From positions 1-33,757 of the forward strand of contig JABLWX010000057.1 of NCBI GenBank assembly GCA_013178315.1: a stretch of DNA of 33,757 bases. The letters are read 5' to 3'. The notes beneath the pieces are model-generated. The model saw only the letters and a program-made list of their open reading frames with translations, ran no database searches and was not told the DNA's origin. This DNA comes from Candidatus Aminicenantota bacterium. GTDB taxonomy: Bacteria; Acidobacteriota; Aminicenantia; Aminicenantales; Saccharicenantaceae. Positions 16,280 through 25,002 of the stretch are shown piece by piece; within the stretch, counting starts at the first letter, position 1, and each line of letters starts with the position of its first letter. A program made the position numbers and the translations under genes.

Positions 16280-16307
16280 TTGACAGCACCCTTAAAAATC
16301 ATATTAT
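16280..16307 (+). promoter_or_regulatory. Likely promoter of the radical SAM gene
   Basis: Consensus TTGACA (16280-16285), a 16-base spacer and TATTAT (16302-16307). It predicts an 80-base AT-rich leader before the ATG at 16395. Confidence 0.65.
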
Positions 16308-16355
16308 TTGATATGTAGTCAGGGGTAAGGGTTTTAATTTCATAATTATTAATAA

Positions 16356-16381
16356 CTCAACCGCTTTGCCTTTCGGTTGAG
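16356..16381 (+). promoter_or_regulatory. Leader hairpin touching the ribosome binding site
   Basis: CTCAACCG (16356-16363) and CGGTTGAG (16374-16381) form a perfect 8-bp stem with a 10-base loop. The 3' arm ends directly at the GGGAGG ribosome binding site (16382-16387) of the radical SAM gene. Such a placement could limit ribosome access or stabilise the message; no ligand-binding core is recognisable. Confidence 0.45.
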
Positions 16382-16394
16382 GGGAGGCTACTCC

Positions 16395-17900
16395 ATGACT
16401 ACCGAAAGAGAGCGCGCCTACCGTCGCCGGCAGGCCAGGGCGGCCAAGCTCAGAACCATCTCCAGGTTCATCCCCGTGCTAAAAACCATAAAACCGGCCG
16501 CTTACCTGCTGGCCAATTCCTGGGAAAAGCAGTTGCGCAAGAATACCCAGCTGGCCATGGCCAGGGGTAACAAGCCGCCAGGGGCTGTCCGCGACCGGGC
16601 CGAGATGGGTATTGCCATTCTCAGGACCGTCAGCCGGGCCATCATCGAAGACCGCCTGTCACCTCAAACCGTCCAGAAACTGCTGAATATTCTGATCGGT
16701 GATGCCATCATCAAGGAAGGAGAAATCCCCATAAGGGAAAAGTTCCGCAACCAGTTCGGGGTCAATCCTCCCGGCTTCCTGCTCATCAGCCCCACCAAGA
16801 AATGCAACCTCTATTGCATCGGCTGTTATGCCGACTCTGACCGGACGGAAATAAAGCTCTCCTGGCCGGTACTGGACCGCCTGGCCACCGAATCCAAGGA
16901 ACTGTGGGGGGCCAAGTTCCTGGTAATCAGCGGCGGCGAACCCCTGCTCTATGAAGATGAAGGTCACAGCCTGATGGACCTGGTGGAAAAACATGGCGAC
17001 ACGTTCTTCCTGATGTATACCAACGGGACCCTGATCGACGAGAACATGGCCAGAAGGATGGCCCGGGCCGGGAACATAATGCCGGCCATCTCGGTCGAGG
17101 GCCTGCGGGAATCAACCGACAAAAGGCGGGGCCGCGGCGTCTTCGACCGCATCCTGCAGGCCTTTGACCATCTCCGGAAAGAAAAAGTTTTTTACGGCAT
17201 CTCGGTGACCGTAACCAGGAACAACGCCGAGGAGGTTTTTTCGGACGAGGTTATAGATTTTTACTTCAACCAGCAGGGTGTGCATTTCGCCTGGGTCTTT
17301 CAGTACATGCCCATCGGCCGGGCCTTCACCCTGGACCTGCTGCCCTCACCCGAACAGCGGCTGCGCCTGTACCGGCGGGCCTGGGAGCTGGTCTATAACC
17401 GGCACATTTTCCTGATTGACTTCTGGAACAGCGGCACGTCCACCCACGGTTGTATCTCGGCCGGGCGTTCGGGCGGTTACCTGGTGGTAAACTGGGACGG
17501 AACAGTAACCCCCTGCGTTTTTGTCCCCTACTCTCCCGTCAACATTTATGAAATCTATGGCCAGGGTAAGAACCTGATCGACGTCTGGGCCCATCCCTTC
17601 TTCGCCGACCTCAGGCAATGGCAGAGGGATTACGGCTACGGCAAGAACCTGGCAGTGGATGGCCCGGTCAGGAACTGGATCATGCCCTGCCCGATGCGCG
17701 ACCACTTCGTTGACCTCTACCCTCTCTTGCAGAAACACCACCCCCATCCCATCGACGACAATGCCGCCGAGGCCCTGGCTGACCCAGAATATTACCAGGG
17801 GCTGGTGGAATATGACCGGAAGGTGGCAGCTCTGCTGGACCCGGTCTGGGAAGAAAATTACCTGAAATACCCGGCCGATTTGGAGCAGAAGGCAGGGTGA
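16395..17900 (+). CDS. Radical SAM protein with SPASM-like C-terminus, function unknown
   Basis: A 501-residue iron-sulfur enzyme predicted to cleave S-adenosylmethionine to a 5'-deoxyadenosyl radical. The cluster motif is CxxxCxxC as C137, C141, C144 ('CNLYCIGCYA'), followed by the SAM-binding 'SGGEPLL' (179-185) and 'YTNGTLI'. The C-terminal third has further cysteines (C353, C374, C432) in contexts such as 'GCISAGRSGGYLVVNWDGTV' and 'PCPMRDH', resembling a reduced SPASM/twitch domain that holds an extra cluster. The N-terminal ~120 residues are basic and helical, and are not part of the radical SAM core. The ATG at 16395 is preferred to the upstream TTG at 16377 because the GGGGAGG site lies 7 bases before it. 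No substrate peptide gene is adjacent, so a peptide-modifying role is not shown. Confidence 0.85.
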   Translation: MTTERERAYRRRQARAAKLRTISRFIPVLKTIKPAAYLLANSWEKQLRKNTQLAMARGNKPPGAVRDRAEMGIAILRTVSRAIIEDRLSPQTVQKLLNILIGDAIIKEGEIPIREKFRNQFGVNPPGFLLISPTKKCNLYCIGCYADSDRTEIKLSWPVLDRLATESKELWGAKFLVISGGEPLLYEDEGHSLMDLVEKHGDTFFLMYTNGTLIDENMARRMARAGNIMPAISVEGLRESTDKRRGRGVFDRILQAFDHLRKEKVFYGISVTVTRNNAEEVFSDEVIDFYFNQQGVHFAWVFQYMPIGRAFTLDLLPSPEQRLRLYRRAWELVYNRHIFLIDFWNSGTSTHGCISAGRSGGYLVVNWDGTVTPCVFVPYSPVNIYEIYGQGKNLIDVWAHPFFADLRQWQRDYGYGKNLAVDGPVRNWIMPCPMRDHFVDLYPLLQKHHPHPIDDNAAEALADPEYYQGLVEYDRKVAALLDPVWEENYLKYPADLEQKAG

Positions 17901-18084
17901 GACTATATTCTCATGATTCTGGAAACCGCACCTAACCTCTTACTGGCTCTGGGGCAAACTTATCAGGTTTAGCCCATAACGGGGGGGTAATCTGGTACAT
18001 ATAATCTTAATCGGGATTCGGGCCGGGAAACACTTCTCTAAATCTCAATAGAGCTATTCCGGCGAAGGGCGAACATCCGTGGGC

Positions 18085-18115
18085 CCTGCGCCTGAACAGA
18101 GGCAGAAAACGCAGG
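18085..18115. other. Nested hairpin in the convergent spacer
   Basis: Between the radical SAM gene (+) and manC (-), the 269-base spacer has CCTGC...GCAGG (18085-18089/18111-18115) enclosing GCCT...AGGC (18090-18093/18100-18103). It may be a bidirectional transcript end, but no T-tract is next to it. No gene was seen in the rest of the spacer. Confidence 0.25.
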
Positions 18116-18169
18116 TGAGGAAGGAACTTCCCTTTCCCCGCTTATCATTTGATTTATTTTGTTACTGGC

Positions 18170-19285
18170 TCACAGATATTCCGGGCCATCTTTCTTCAGC
18201 TTTTCCACCAGCTCGCGAACCTTCTGGTCCTGGTCCTTGCGGCAGATGAGCAGGGCATCACCGGCATTGACCACGATCAGGTTCTCCACCCCGATCAGGG
18301 CGGTCAGCCGGCCCGGGTTGAAGACCAGGCAATTCCTGGCCTCCAGGGGCAGAAGCCGGCCCCGGGAAACATTGCAGTCTTCATCCTCCGGGAGGTAATC
18401 GTAAAGAGCGCTCCAGGAGCCCAGGTCCGACCAGCCGAAATCTCCCGGGCTCATCAGCGAGCCGTAGATTTTTTCGATCAGGGCATAGTCTATGGACAGG
18501 GCCGGAATTTCCATGAAAACCCGGCGGATTTCCTGCCGGTCGTTCCTTCTCAGCGCCGGCAGTAGCTTAATCCAGGCCGAGAACATTTCCGGGGCGTAAT
18601 CCCTGAGGTTTTCGGCGAAGGTATCGGCCCGCCAGAGAAAGATGCCGCTGTTCCAGTAATATTCACCCGACTGCATGAACTCCAGGGCGGTGGGCAGGTC
18701 GGGTTTTTCCCGGAAACCCCTGACCTGGTAGAATTTTTCCCCGTTTATTTCCTGGCGCTGGTTGCGGGAGACGTGGATGTAGCCATAGCCGGTGGCCGGA
18801 GAAACCGGCGGGATCCCGAACATCACTATCTTCTTAAAACGGTAAGCGGCCTCGGCCGCCAGAATTAATTTTCTCCTGAACTCATCGACGTCCTTGATAA
18901 AATGGTCGGCCGGAAGGGCAATGACCACGGCTTCCGGGTTCTTAAGATACAGGCTGGCCGTGGTCAGGACCAGGGAGGGCGCGGTGTTGCGAGCCTCCGG
19001 TTCCAGCAAAAAATTATTATCCGGCAACCGGGGCAGCAACCGCTTCAAAATCCTGGTCTGCTCGGCCACGGCAATGGTATATATCCTGGAAGGAGGTACC
19101 AGGCCCTTCAGGCGGCTGACCGTTTCCTCTATCAGAGATTTCTCGCTTATGATTTTCAGGTACTGCTTGGGGTTCTGCTGGCGGCTGAGAGGCCAGAACC
19201 TGGTGCCGCTGCCGCCGGCCAGGATTACCACCCTCAGGTCCAGTTTCTTCCGGTTGCTTTTTCTGTTTGATTTTTTTCCGGCCAC
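18170..19285 (-). CDS. manC: Mannose-1-phosphate guanylyltransferase
   Basis: Makes GDP-mannose from mannose-1-phosphate and GTP for cell-surface polysaccharide. The nucleotidyltransferase signature is near the N-terminus ('VVILAGGSGTRFWPLS' with GTRFWP and the following 'NPKQYL'). 'ALPADHFIKD', 'GYGYI' and 'GDFGWSDLGSW' are also typical of the family. The chain has one domain only (no fused phosphomannose isomerase). The longest frame starts with TTG at 19321, but the GTG at 19285, with a GGGAG site 9 bases upstream, is preferred and gives 371 residues. It follows manB/algC by 42 bases and is the last gene of the pyrG-kdsC-manB-manC run. A related sugar-1-phosphate substrate is possible, but the neighbouring mutase supports mannose. 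Confidence 0.88.
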   Translation of the reverse strand: MAGKKSNRKSNRKKLDLRVVILAGGSGTRFWPLSRQQNPKQYLKIISEKSLIEETVSRLKGLVPPSRIYTIAVAEQTRILKRLLPRLPDNNFLLEPEARNTAPSLVLTTASLYLKNPEAVVIALPADHFIKDVDEFRRKLILAAEAAYRFKKIVMFGIPPVSPATGYGYIHVSRNQRQEINGEKFYQVRGFREKPDLPTALEFMQSGEYYWNSGIFLWRADTFAENLRDYAPEMFSAWIKLLPALRRNDRQEIRRVFMEIPALSIDYALIEKIYGSLMSPGDFGWSDLGSWSALYDYLPEDEDCNVSRGRLLPLEARNCLVFNPGRLTALIGVENLIVVNAGDALLICRKDQDQKVRELVEKLKKDGPEYL

Positions 19286-19327
19286 TTCTATCTCTCCCTT
19301 TAAGCCTATCTTAAGGCTCAACTTGCC

Positions 19328-20710
19328 TTACCCGGCATTGAGCTTTCTTATTACCCCTTCCAGGACGCCGTGAACTTCAGAACGAATCCTCTCCAGGTCT
19401 TCCGGGCTGGAGGCCTCAAAGCGGAGCACCAGGACCGGCTGGGTGTTGGAGGCCCGCAGCAGGCCCCAGCCCCGGTCGAACACGGCCCGGACTCCGTCAA
19501 TGTCTATGATCTGCCTTACCCCGGGACGCTGGCTCAGGGCTTCCTTGACCATTTCCACTATCCTGAACTTAACTTCATCGGAAGCATAGATCCTTATTTC
19601 CGGGGTATTGTAGGTCCGGGGCAGGTCGGCCAGGTACCGGGAAAGCTTGCGGTCGGAGCGGGAAACTATTTCCAGCAGCCTGGATGAAGCATAGATGGCA
19701 TCATCAAAACCGAACCAGCGGTCGGCGAAGAAAATGTGCCCGCTCATCTCCCCGGCTAACAATGCCTTCTCTTCACGGATTTTCTTCTTGATGAGCGAAT
19801 GCCCGGTTTTCCACATTATCGGCCGGCCGCCGAGTCGCCTGATTTCATCGTACAGGACCTGCGAAGCCTTGACCTCGGAAATGACTGCCGCTCCCGGGTG
19901 GCTGGCCAGCAGGTCGCGGGCAAAAATGATCATCAACTGGTCGCCCCAGATGATCTGGCCGGTATCGTCCACGGCCCCGAGCCGGTCGGCATCACCGTCG
20001 TAGGCAATGCCCAGTTCGGCCCCGCGGTCTTTTACCGTGGTTATTAAATCCTTCAGGGCTTCGGGCAGGGTGGGGTCGGGATGATGGTTGGGGAAACGGC
20101 CATCCATCTCGGTATAAAGCTCGATGACCTCGGCTCCCAGCCGGCGGAAGAGCGGCGCCGCCACCGGGCCGGCCGTGCCGTTGCCCGGGTCGATCACCAC
20201 CCGGACCGGCCTGGCCAGCCTGACCTGCGAGGCCACGTAGTCGATGTATTCAGGAATGGGATTATACTCGCTGCGGCTGCCGCGGCCAGCCGGCTTTAAA
20301 AAATCTTCTGCTTCTATGATCCGGTAAAGGTCCTGGATGCCCTCTCCGTATAACGTTTCTTCACCGACCATGACCTTGAACCCGTTAAACTCGGGCGGGT
20401 TGTGGGAGCCGGTAATCATCACCGCGGCTTCCATCTTTTTGTAAAAAACGGAAAAATAGACGAGCGGGGTGGGCACCACCCCCAGGTCCACCACCCGGCA
20501 GCCAGAAGAGAGCAGGCCTTCGGTCAGACCCTGGGCCAAAGCGGGCGAGCTGAGCCGGCAATCGCGGCCGACGGCCACTTCCTTCTTCCCGGCTTTCTGA
20601 ACCTTGCTGGCCACCGCCCGGCCGATGACCGTGGCCAGCTCCGGAGTCAGGTCTTCCCCGACCACTCCCCTGATATCGTACTCACGAAATATTTCCTTCC
20701 TGACTTTCAT
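19328..20710 (-). CDS. manB: Phosphomannomutase/phosphoglucomutase
   Basis: Interconverts hexose 6-phosphate and hexose 1-phosphate, giving mannose-1-phosphate for ManC and/or glucose-1-phosphate. The 460-residue alpha-D-phosphohexomutase has all four active-site loops: phosphoserine loop 'TGSHNP' with catalytic Ser102, magnesium loop 'DGDADR' (238-243), sugar-binding loop 'GEMSGHIFF', and phosphate-binding loop 'RASNTQPVLVLRFEA' near the C-terminus. The N-terminus 'FREYDIRG' is the AlgC-type form that uses both mannose and glucose. The ATG has a GGAGGAG site 5 bases upstream. The TATAAT at about 39 bases before the ATG could be an internal promoter but no clear -35 was seen. It follows kdsC by 39 bases and precedes manC. 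The symbol could equally be algC. Confidence 0.92.
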   Translation of the reverse strand: MKVRKEIFREYDIRGVVGEDLTPELATVIGRAVASKVQKAGKKEVAVGRDCRLSSPALAQGLTEGLLSSGCRVVDLGVVPTPLVYFSVFYKKMEAAVMITGSHNPPEFNGFKVMVGEETLYGEGIQDLYRIIEAEDFLKPAGRGSRSEYNPIPEYIDYVASQVRLARPVRVVIDPGNGTAGPVAAPLFRRLGAEVIELYTEMDGRFPNHHPDPTLPEALKDLITTVKDRGAELGIAYDGDADRLGAVDDTGQIIWGDQLMIIFARDLLASHPGAAVISEVKASQVLYDEIRRLGGRPIMWKTGHSLIKKKIREEKALLAGEMSGHIFFADRWFGFDDAIYASSRLLEIVSRSDRKLSRYLADLPRTYNTPEIRIYASDEVKFRIVEMVKEALSQRPGVRQIIDIDGVRAVFDRGWGLLRASNTQPVLVLRFEASSPEDLERIRSEVHGVLEGVIRKLNAG

Positions 20711-20749
20711 TCACTCCTCCGGCGCCTGCACAGATAGCTTATTATATTT

Positions 20750-21325
20750 TTATTGAGTTTGTGAACTTCTTTTTATGTCCGCAGCCCGGGCGGCCAGCTC
20801 TTTCCAGCGTCCCTGGGCTTTGAGTATGAATTCAATAACCTCGCGGACGGCCCCGCGGCCACCCGGCCGTGAGCAGCGGTACCTGGCCGCTTTTCTTATG
20901 GCCGGGTGAGCATCGGCCACGGCCACCGGGAAGCCCACCATCCTCATCACTTCCAGGTCTCCCAGGTCGTCCCCGATAAAGGCTATCTCGGACAGGTCAA
21001 GGTTATGTCGCTCGACAATATCCAGGAGAACTTTCTTCTTATCCAGTATGCCCTGATGGAGTTCCTGGAGGCCCAGGCGGCTGGCTCTGATTTCCAGGGC
21101 GCGAGAAGTCTTGCCAGTTATTATCCCGGTCTTGAGCCCGGCCAGGTGAGCCAGGAAGATGCCCAGGCCGTCATGAACGTGGTAGGCTTTAATTTCCTCG
21201 CCGTCCGGAAGCACATAAATCGTCCCGTCGGTGAGCGTGCCATCGACGTCCATCAGGACCAGGCTCACCTTCCGGGCCCGTCTGGCTTGAAGAGAATTAC
21301 GCAACCTGGTCAGAAGCCTAAGCAT
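20750..21325 (-). CDS. kdsC: Kdo-8-phosphate phosphatase (KdsC)
   Basis: HAD-superfamily phosphatase that releases Kdo from Kdo-8-phosphate in lipopolysaccharide synthesis. The 191-residue length is typical. The nucleophile motif is 'DVDGTLTDG' (Asp26 and Asp28), followed by 'HDGLGI', 'GIITGKTS', a lysine in 'LDKKKVL' and the metal-binding 'FIGDDLGDLEVM'. The C-terminal 'GGRGAVREVIEFIL' is the KdsC-specific tail that closes over the neighbouring subunit of the tetramer. The ribosome binding site is weak (AGAGA). It lies 52 bases after pyrG. CTP made by PyrG is used to activate Kdo as CMP-Kdo, so the pair makes metabolic sense. kdsA and kdsB are not in the window. Confidence 0.93.
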   Translation of the reverse strand: MLRLLTRLRNSLQARRARKVSLVLMDVDGTLTDGTIYVLPDGEEIKAYHVHDGLGIFLAHLAGLKTGIITGKTSRALEIRASRLGLQELHQGILDKKKVLLDIVERHNLDLSEIAFIGDDLGDLEVMRMVGFPVAVADAHPAIRKAARYRCSRPGGRGAVREVIEFILKAQGRWKELAARAADIKRSSQTQ

Positions 21326-21377
21326 TTTTCTATCTCTTTTATTATCTATTAGTTAGTGGGCCATGCCACAATCTGGC

Positions 21378-22979
21378 TTATTTCTTTTTTCTGAAGCGAT
21401 AGGCCGCCCGGATAAAAGAGCTGAACAGCGGATGCGGCTCCAGCGGCCGCGACTTGAATTCCGGGTGGAACTGGCAGCCGAGAAACCAGGGATGTTTCTT
21501 CAATTCAATTATTTCCACCAGGCCATGCTCCGGGTTTTTCCCGGAAACCACCAGGCCGGCTGCGGTGAGTGGTTTTTCGTACTCGGGATTGAACTCATAG
21601 CGATGGCGGTGGCGCTCGCTGATGGCTTCGCTCCTGTATATGTTGTAAGCCAGGGTGCCCTTTTTAAGCAGGCAATTATAAGCCCCCAGCCTCATGGTCC
21701 CGCCCAGGTCGGAATCTTTTCGCAGCAACCGCCACAGGCGGAAAATCTTGTGCGGTGAACGTTCGTCAAATTCCTCGCTGTGCGCGCCCTTCAGGCCGGC
21801 CACGTGGCGGGCAAACTCCACCGTGGCACACTGCATGCCCAGGCAGATGCCGAAAAAGGGCAGGCCCTTTTCCCTGGCATACTGGATGGCCTTGATTTTT
21901 CCCTCCACCCCGCGCTGACCGAATCCGCCAGGCACCAGAAGTCCGTCCTTGTTCCTGAGAATCCGGGCCGGCTGGCCCCGCTCCAGGTCCTCGGCTTCAA
22001 TCCAGTCGATGTTTACCCGGACCCGGTTGGCCAACCCCCCGTGGTCCAGTGCCTGGTACAGGCTCAGGTATGAATCATGAAGCCCGATGTATTTCCCGAC
22101 CATGGCAATGTTGACTTCACCTTCCGGATGATGCCGCCGCCAGACCAGCTCCTGCCAGCGCCCGAGGTCAGGCTGCCTGGCCTCCAGGGACAGCTTCTTC
22201 AGTATGATCCGGTCAAGGCCTTCGGTGGCGAAGTTCAGCGGAATGTCGTAGATGGAAGGCGCGTCCACGGCGGTGATGACCGCTTCCAGCGGGACGTTGG
22301 TGAACAGGGCTATCTTGCCCTTGATATCGGCCGGCAATTCCCGGTCGCTCCGGCAGAGCAGAATGTCCGGCTGGATACCGATGGCCCGCAGCTCCTTGAC
22401 GCTATGCTGGGTGGGCTTGGTCTTGAGCTCGCCCGAGGTTCCAACGTAAGGAACCAGGGTCAGGTGGATGAACAGGGTATTTTCCAGGCCCAGGGACAGC
22501 CTCATCTGCCTGATGGCTTCGAGGAAAGGCTGGCTTTCGATGTCGCCCACCGTTCCGCCGATTTCCACGATGACGATATCATTGTTCCCTGCCACCGAGT
22601 AAAAGGCGTTCTTGATTTCGTCGGTGACATGTGGAATCACCTGGACGGTCTTCCCGAGGTAGTCTCCCCTTCTCTCTTTTCTGATGATGGCTTCGTAGAT
22701 CTTGCCGGCCGTCCAGTTGTGAAGCCTGCTGGTCCGGGTGGAGGTGAAGCGCTCGTAGTGCCCGAGGTCCAGGTCGGTTTCGGCCCCGTCATCGGTGACA
22801 TAGACTTCACCGTGCTGAAAGGGGCTCATGGTGCCGGGGTCGACGTTGAGGTAGGGATCAAATTTTTGCAGGGTGATTTTATATCCATGGGATTCCAGTA
22901 AGAGCCCGATGGAAGCTGCAGCAATCCCCTTTCCCAGGCCAGAAATCACACCGCCGGTTACGAATATAAACTTACTCAT
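21378..22979 (-). CDS. pyrG: CTP synthase (glutamine-hydrolysing)
   Basis: Converts UTP to CTP using ATP and glutamine. The 533-residue length fits the family. The N-terminal synthetase domain begins with '[18 protein letters not shown]', the signature start with its P-loop; the C-terminal class I amidotransferase domain has the cysteine nucleophile in 'GICLGMQCA' and ends with the histidine/glutamate motif 'HPEF'. The frame is open 10 codons further (to 23009) but that would place the start at the predicted transcription start (about 23005), so the ATG at 22979 is preferred; it also gives the conserved N-terminus, with a GGAAAGAAG site upstream. The promoter TTGAGC-N17-TATAAT lies at 23012-23040. 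It is first in a four-gene run with kdsC, manB and manC. Confidence 0.97.
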   Translation of the reverse strand: MSKFIFVTGGVISGLGKGIAAASIGLLLESHGYKITLQKFDPYLNVDPGTMSPFQHGEVYVTDDGAETDLDLGHYERFTSTRTSRLHNWTAGKIYEAIIRKERRGDYLGKTVQVIPHVTDEIKNAFYSVAGNNDIVIVEIGGTVGDIESQPFLEAIRQMRLSLGLENTLFIHLTLVPYVGTSGELKTKPTQHSVKELRAIGIQPDILLCRSDRELPADIKGKIALFTNVPLEAVITAVDAPSIYDIPLNFATEGLDRIILKKLSLEARQPDLGRWQELVWRRHHPEGEVNIAMVGKYIGLHDSYLSLYQALDHGGLANRVRVNIDWIEAEDLERGQPARILRNKDGLLVPGGFGQRGVEGKIKAIQYAREKGLPFFGICLGMQCATVEFARHVAGLKGAHSEEFDERSPHKIFRLWRLLRKDSDLGGTMRLGAYNCLLKKGTLAYNIYRSEAISERHRHRYEFNPEYEKPLTAAGLVVSGKNPEHGLVEIIELKKHPWFLGCQFHPEFKSRPLEPHPLFSSFIRAAYRFRKKK

Positions 22980-23011
22980 CTCGGTCTTCTTTCCGTGATT
23001 ATTTGACATTG

Positions 23012-23040
23012 ATTATAAAACTATTCTCTCCGCCGCTCAA
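23012..23040 (-). promoter_or_regulatory. pyrG operon promoter
   Basis: On the minus strand TTGAGC (23040-23035), a 17-base spacer and a perfect TATAAT (23017-23012). Transcription would start near 23005, leaving a leader of about 26 bases before the ATG at 22979. Confidence 0.75.
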
Positions 23041-23755
23041 CCTTCGCCCCGGAGATCCTTGCCCAAATCTGGCAATATCCAGGACCCGAGTTAAAAACAT
23101 GACTTATTGCCATCTGGCCCAGTCTTAACCGCCCCGAGTCGCAACCGGGCAAGGGCACCAGAACTCGCGGGCTGAAAATATTAAGAAAGACATCCTTTTT
23201 ATGGCAACCAGGCCGGGCTGTTAGCCTGGCAAAGGACCGAAAGCCGCACGGAGCTCTTTACCCGGAAAGCCATTTTCAAAAGACCCGGGCCCCTCACCGG
23301 CTTTTAATTCTCGCCGCGGGGAACCTCCGCGTGGTCATTTTTCCCCATAAAATTTACGCTATAAGTCCGACAACAACGATAATTAAACGCAGGCGAAGGA
23401 GCTCGGTGGTGACGTCAAGAGACCATAAATTAACTAAACACCGTGCTCGGCCTGCAAGCACTTTAAGAATTTCAAGCGCCGCTGGCCGGCCCGGGCGAGC
23501 TACAGCCGTCGCCACGAGTTAATCAAGGCTCCCGGCAAGGGGGCACGGCCGGCTAACATATGAATACATATTCATATATCAGGTGATTGAAGGCGGTCTA
23601 ATATATGAACACTCATTCATATATCAGCAGTTCTAATTCTCCTTAACATATGAACGGTTATTCATATATTAGGGCCCGATGGAACTGAACAGCTCGCCTT
23701 ATTTGATTAACTGGCAGGGCCAGGAAATGGCAATGGTCGTCAACCGGCCGGGACT
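23041..23755. other. Gene-free region between pyrG and the bactofilin gene
   Basis: About 715 bases without a convincing protein gene on either strand. The frame at 23331-23522 (+) is basic, low-complexity and has no ribosome binding site. The region carries the pyrG promoter at its left edge and an array of three palindromes at 23554-23672. No tRNA, known riboswitch or other RNA was recognised, though the remaining GC-rich stretches could fold. Confidence 0.55.
23554..23672. repeat. Three 29-bp palindromic direct repeats with an exact 45-bp period
   Basis: Units at 23554-23582, 23599-23627 and 23644-23672, separated by two unrelated 16-base spacers. Each unit has the form TAAY-ATATGAAY-N4-ATTCATAT-ATYAG: 8-bp arms (23558-23565/23570-23577, 23603-23610/23615-23622, 23648-23655/23660-23667) around a variable 4-base centre. 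The arms are conserved while centre and spacers vary, which points to a binding site for a dimeric protein used three times on the helix. It lies 84 bases beyond the end of the parA-parB-bactofilin run. Spacers of 16 bases rule out a CRISPR array. Confidence 0.9.
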
Positions 23756-24157
23756 TCAGGCCTGCTGCTTGACTCCCGTGGTCTCTTGAGGAGTGACGGA
23801 AACCTCGGTGGTCTGACAGCTGGCTTCCAGGTAGGCTCCCTCTTCCACCACCAGGCGTGGCGTAATCAGCGAGCCATACACCCGGCCGCGGTTATGGACC
23901 TCAATTCTTTCTCTGGCCTGGAGATTTCCCCTTATTTCTCCGTTTATGATAAGCTGGCCGACTTTAACATCGGCCTCAACTTTACCTTTTTCGCCGATTA
24001 TCAGCATGGCGTCAGAAAAGATCTTGCCCTGGAAATAACCTTCTATCCGAAAAGAGCCCTTGAAATTCAATTCGCCTTTAAGTTCGGTCCCGTGATCAAT
24101 CAGACCGGCCAGACGGGATTCTTCCACGATTTCTCTCCCTTTTTCTTTTTCTTTCAT
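23756..24157 (-). CDS. Bactofilin (polymer-forming cytoskeletal protein)
   Basis: A 133-residue bactofilin, which self-assembles without nucleotide into cytoplasmic or membrane-bound filaments. The core, residues about 18-115, is a right-handed beta-helix built of short repeats with regular small hydrophobic steps ('LKGELNFKGSFRIEGYFQGKI', split by Gly and Val). The N-terminus is charged ([10 protein letters not shown]) and the C-terminal ~20 residues are Thr/Gln rich and probably disordered. Its ATG overlaps the stop of parB (ATGA), so translation is coupled to parB. In Myxococcus, bactofilins position the ParABS segregation machinery, which fits this linkage. It is the last gene of the mnmE-mnmG-parA-parB chain, and the palindrome array follows. 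Confidence 0.92.
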   Translation of the reverse strand: MKEKEKGREIVEESRLAGLIDHGTELKGELNFKGSFRIEGYFQGKIFSDAMLIIGEKGKVEADVKVGQLIINGEIRGNLQARERIEVHNRGRVYGSLITPRLVVEEGAYLEASCQTTEVSVTPQETTGVKQQA

Positions 24158-25002
24158 TTTTTCGCTCCTTTTATCTTATCATAAATGCGGTTGAGGTCGT
24201 CCAGAGAAAAATAAAATATCCTGATTGCGCCTTTGTTGCGGTTGCCGGAGATGGTTACCTTGGTCCCAAGAAACCTGACCAGCTCTTCTTCAACGGCTCT
24301 CAGGTCGGGGTCCTCCAGGCTCTTCTGGGCCCGAGGCGGTTTCTCCCTGTATCTCTGAACCAGCTTTTCTGTTTCCCTGACCGATAGCTGTTTTTCGACC
24401 ACCAGCCGAGCTGCCTGCTGCTGCAGCTCGGTTTCTTCCAGGGCCAGTATGGCCCGGGCCTGCCCCATGGACAGCTTTCCTTCCAGTATGTAATTTTTTA
24501 CTTCCTCTGGAAGTTTCAACAACCTCAGGTAGTTGGCCACAGAAGCCCGGTCCTTGCCAACCCTATCGGCGATTTCCTGCTGGGTTAGCCCGAGCTCTGA
24601 GCTTAACTGCTGAAAAGCCTGGGCAATTTCCAGCGGATTCAGGTCCTCCCGGTGAATATTTTCTATCAGCTGAATCTCAAGCTGCTTATCTTTGGTGAGG
24701 TTTCTGATGATCACCGGGATGGAGCGCAGGCCAGCTTTCCGGGCAGCCCGCCATCTCCTCTCGCCAACCACTATGCGGTAATAATCATCCTCGGGCACCA
24801 CCAGGACCGGCTGTATTATTCCGGTTTCCCTGATGGAACGAGCCAGTTCCTCAATAGACTGGTCGTCAAAAATGGTCCGTGGTTGCTGAGGATTCGGCTG
24901 AACCTTGTCTATTTCCACCTCAGCATAACGGTCTTCTTTAAGGATTCCAAATTCTTCGGGAATAAAGGCCCCCAGTCCCTTTCCCAGTGCTTTCTTGGTC
25001 AT
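24154..25002 (-). CDS. parB: Chromosome partition protein ParB
   Basis: CTP-dependent DNA clamp that loads at parS and spreads to form the partition complex. The 282 residues include the N-terminal ParA-activating '[10 protein letters not shown]' (4-13), the CTPase domain with the 'GERRWRA' box (about 78-84) and the '[12 protein letters not shown]' box (about 113-124; the usual Gln is His here). A helix-turn-helix region follows ('[20 protein letters not shown]', about 138-157), then a C-terminal dimerisation domain. Start and stop both overlap neighbours by ATGA (parA upstream, bactofilin downstream). A perfect parS site lies about 760 bases upstream, in mnmG. Confidence 0.96.
   Translation of the reverse strand: MTKKALGKGLGAFIPEEFGILKEDRYAEVEIDKVQPNPQQPRTIFDDQSIEELARSIRETGIIQPVLVVPEDDYYRIVVGERRWRAARKAGLRSIPVIIRNLTKDKQLEIQLIENIHREDLNPLEIAQAFQQLSSELGLTQQEIADRVGKDRASVANYLRLLKLPEEVKNYILEGKLSMGQARAILALEETELQQQAARLVVEKQLSVRETEKLVQRYREKPPRAQKSLEDPDLRAVEEELVRFLGTKVTISGNRNKGAIRIFYFSLDDLNRIYDKIKGAKK

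Noticed and set aside
22980-23009. Longer PyrG N-terminus
   Set aside because: Its ATG would be upstream of or at the predicted transcription start, and CTP synthases begin at the MSKF-type sequence.
23331-23522. 63-codon basic frame
   Set aside because: Low-complexity Arg/Ser/Thr content, no ribosome binding site and no recognisable family.
23554-23672. CRISPR array
   Set aside because: Repeats are 29 bp and evenly spaced, but spacers are only 16 bases, the repeat centre varies, there are only three units and no cas genes are present.
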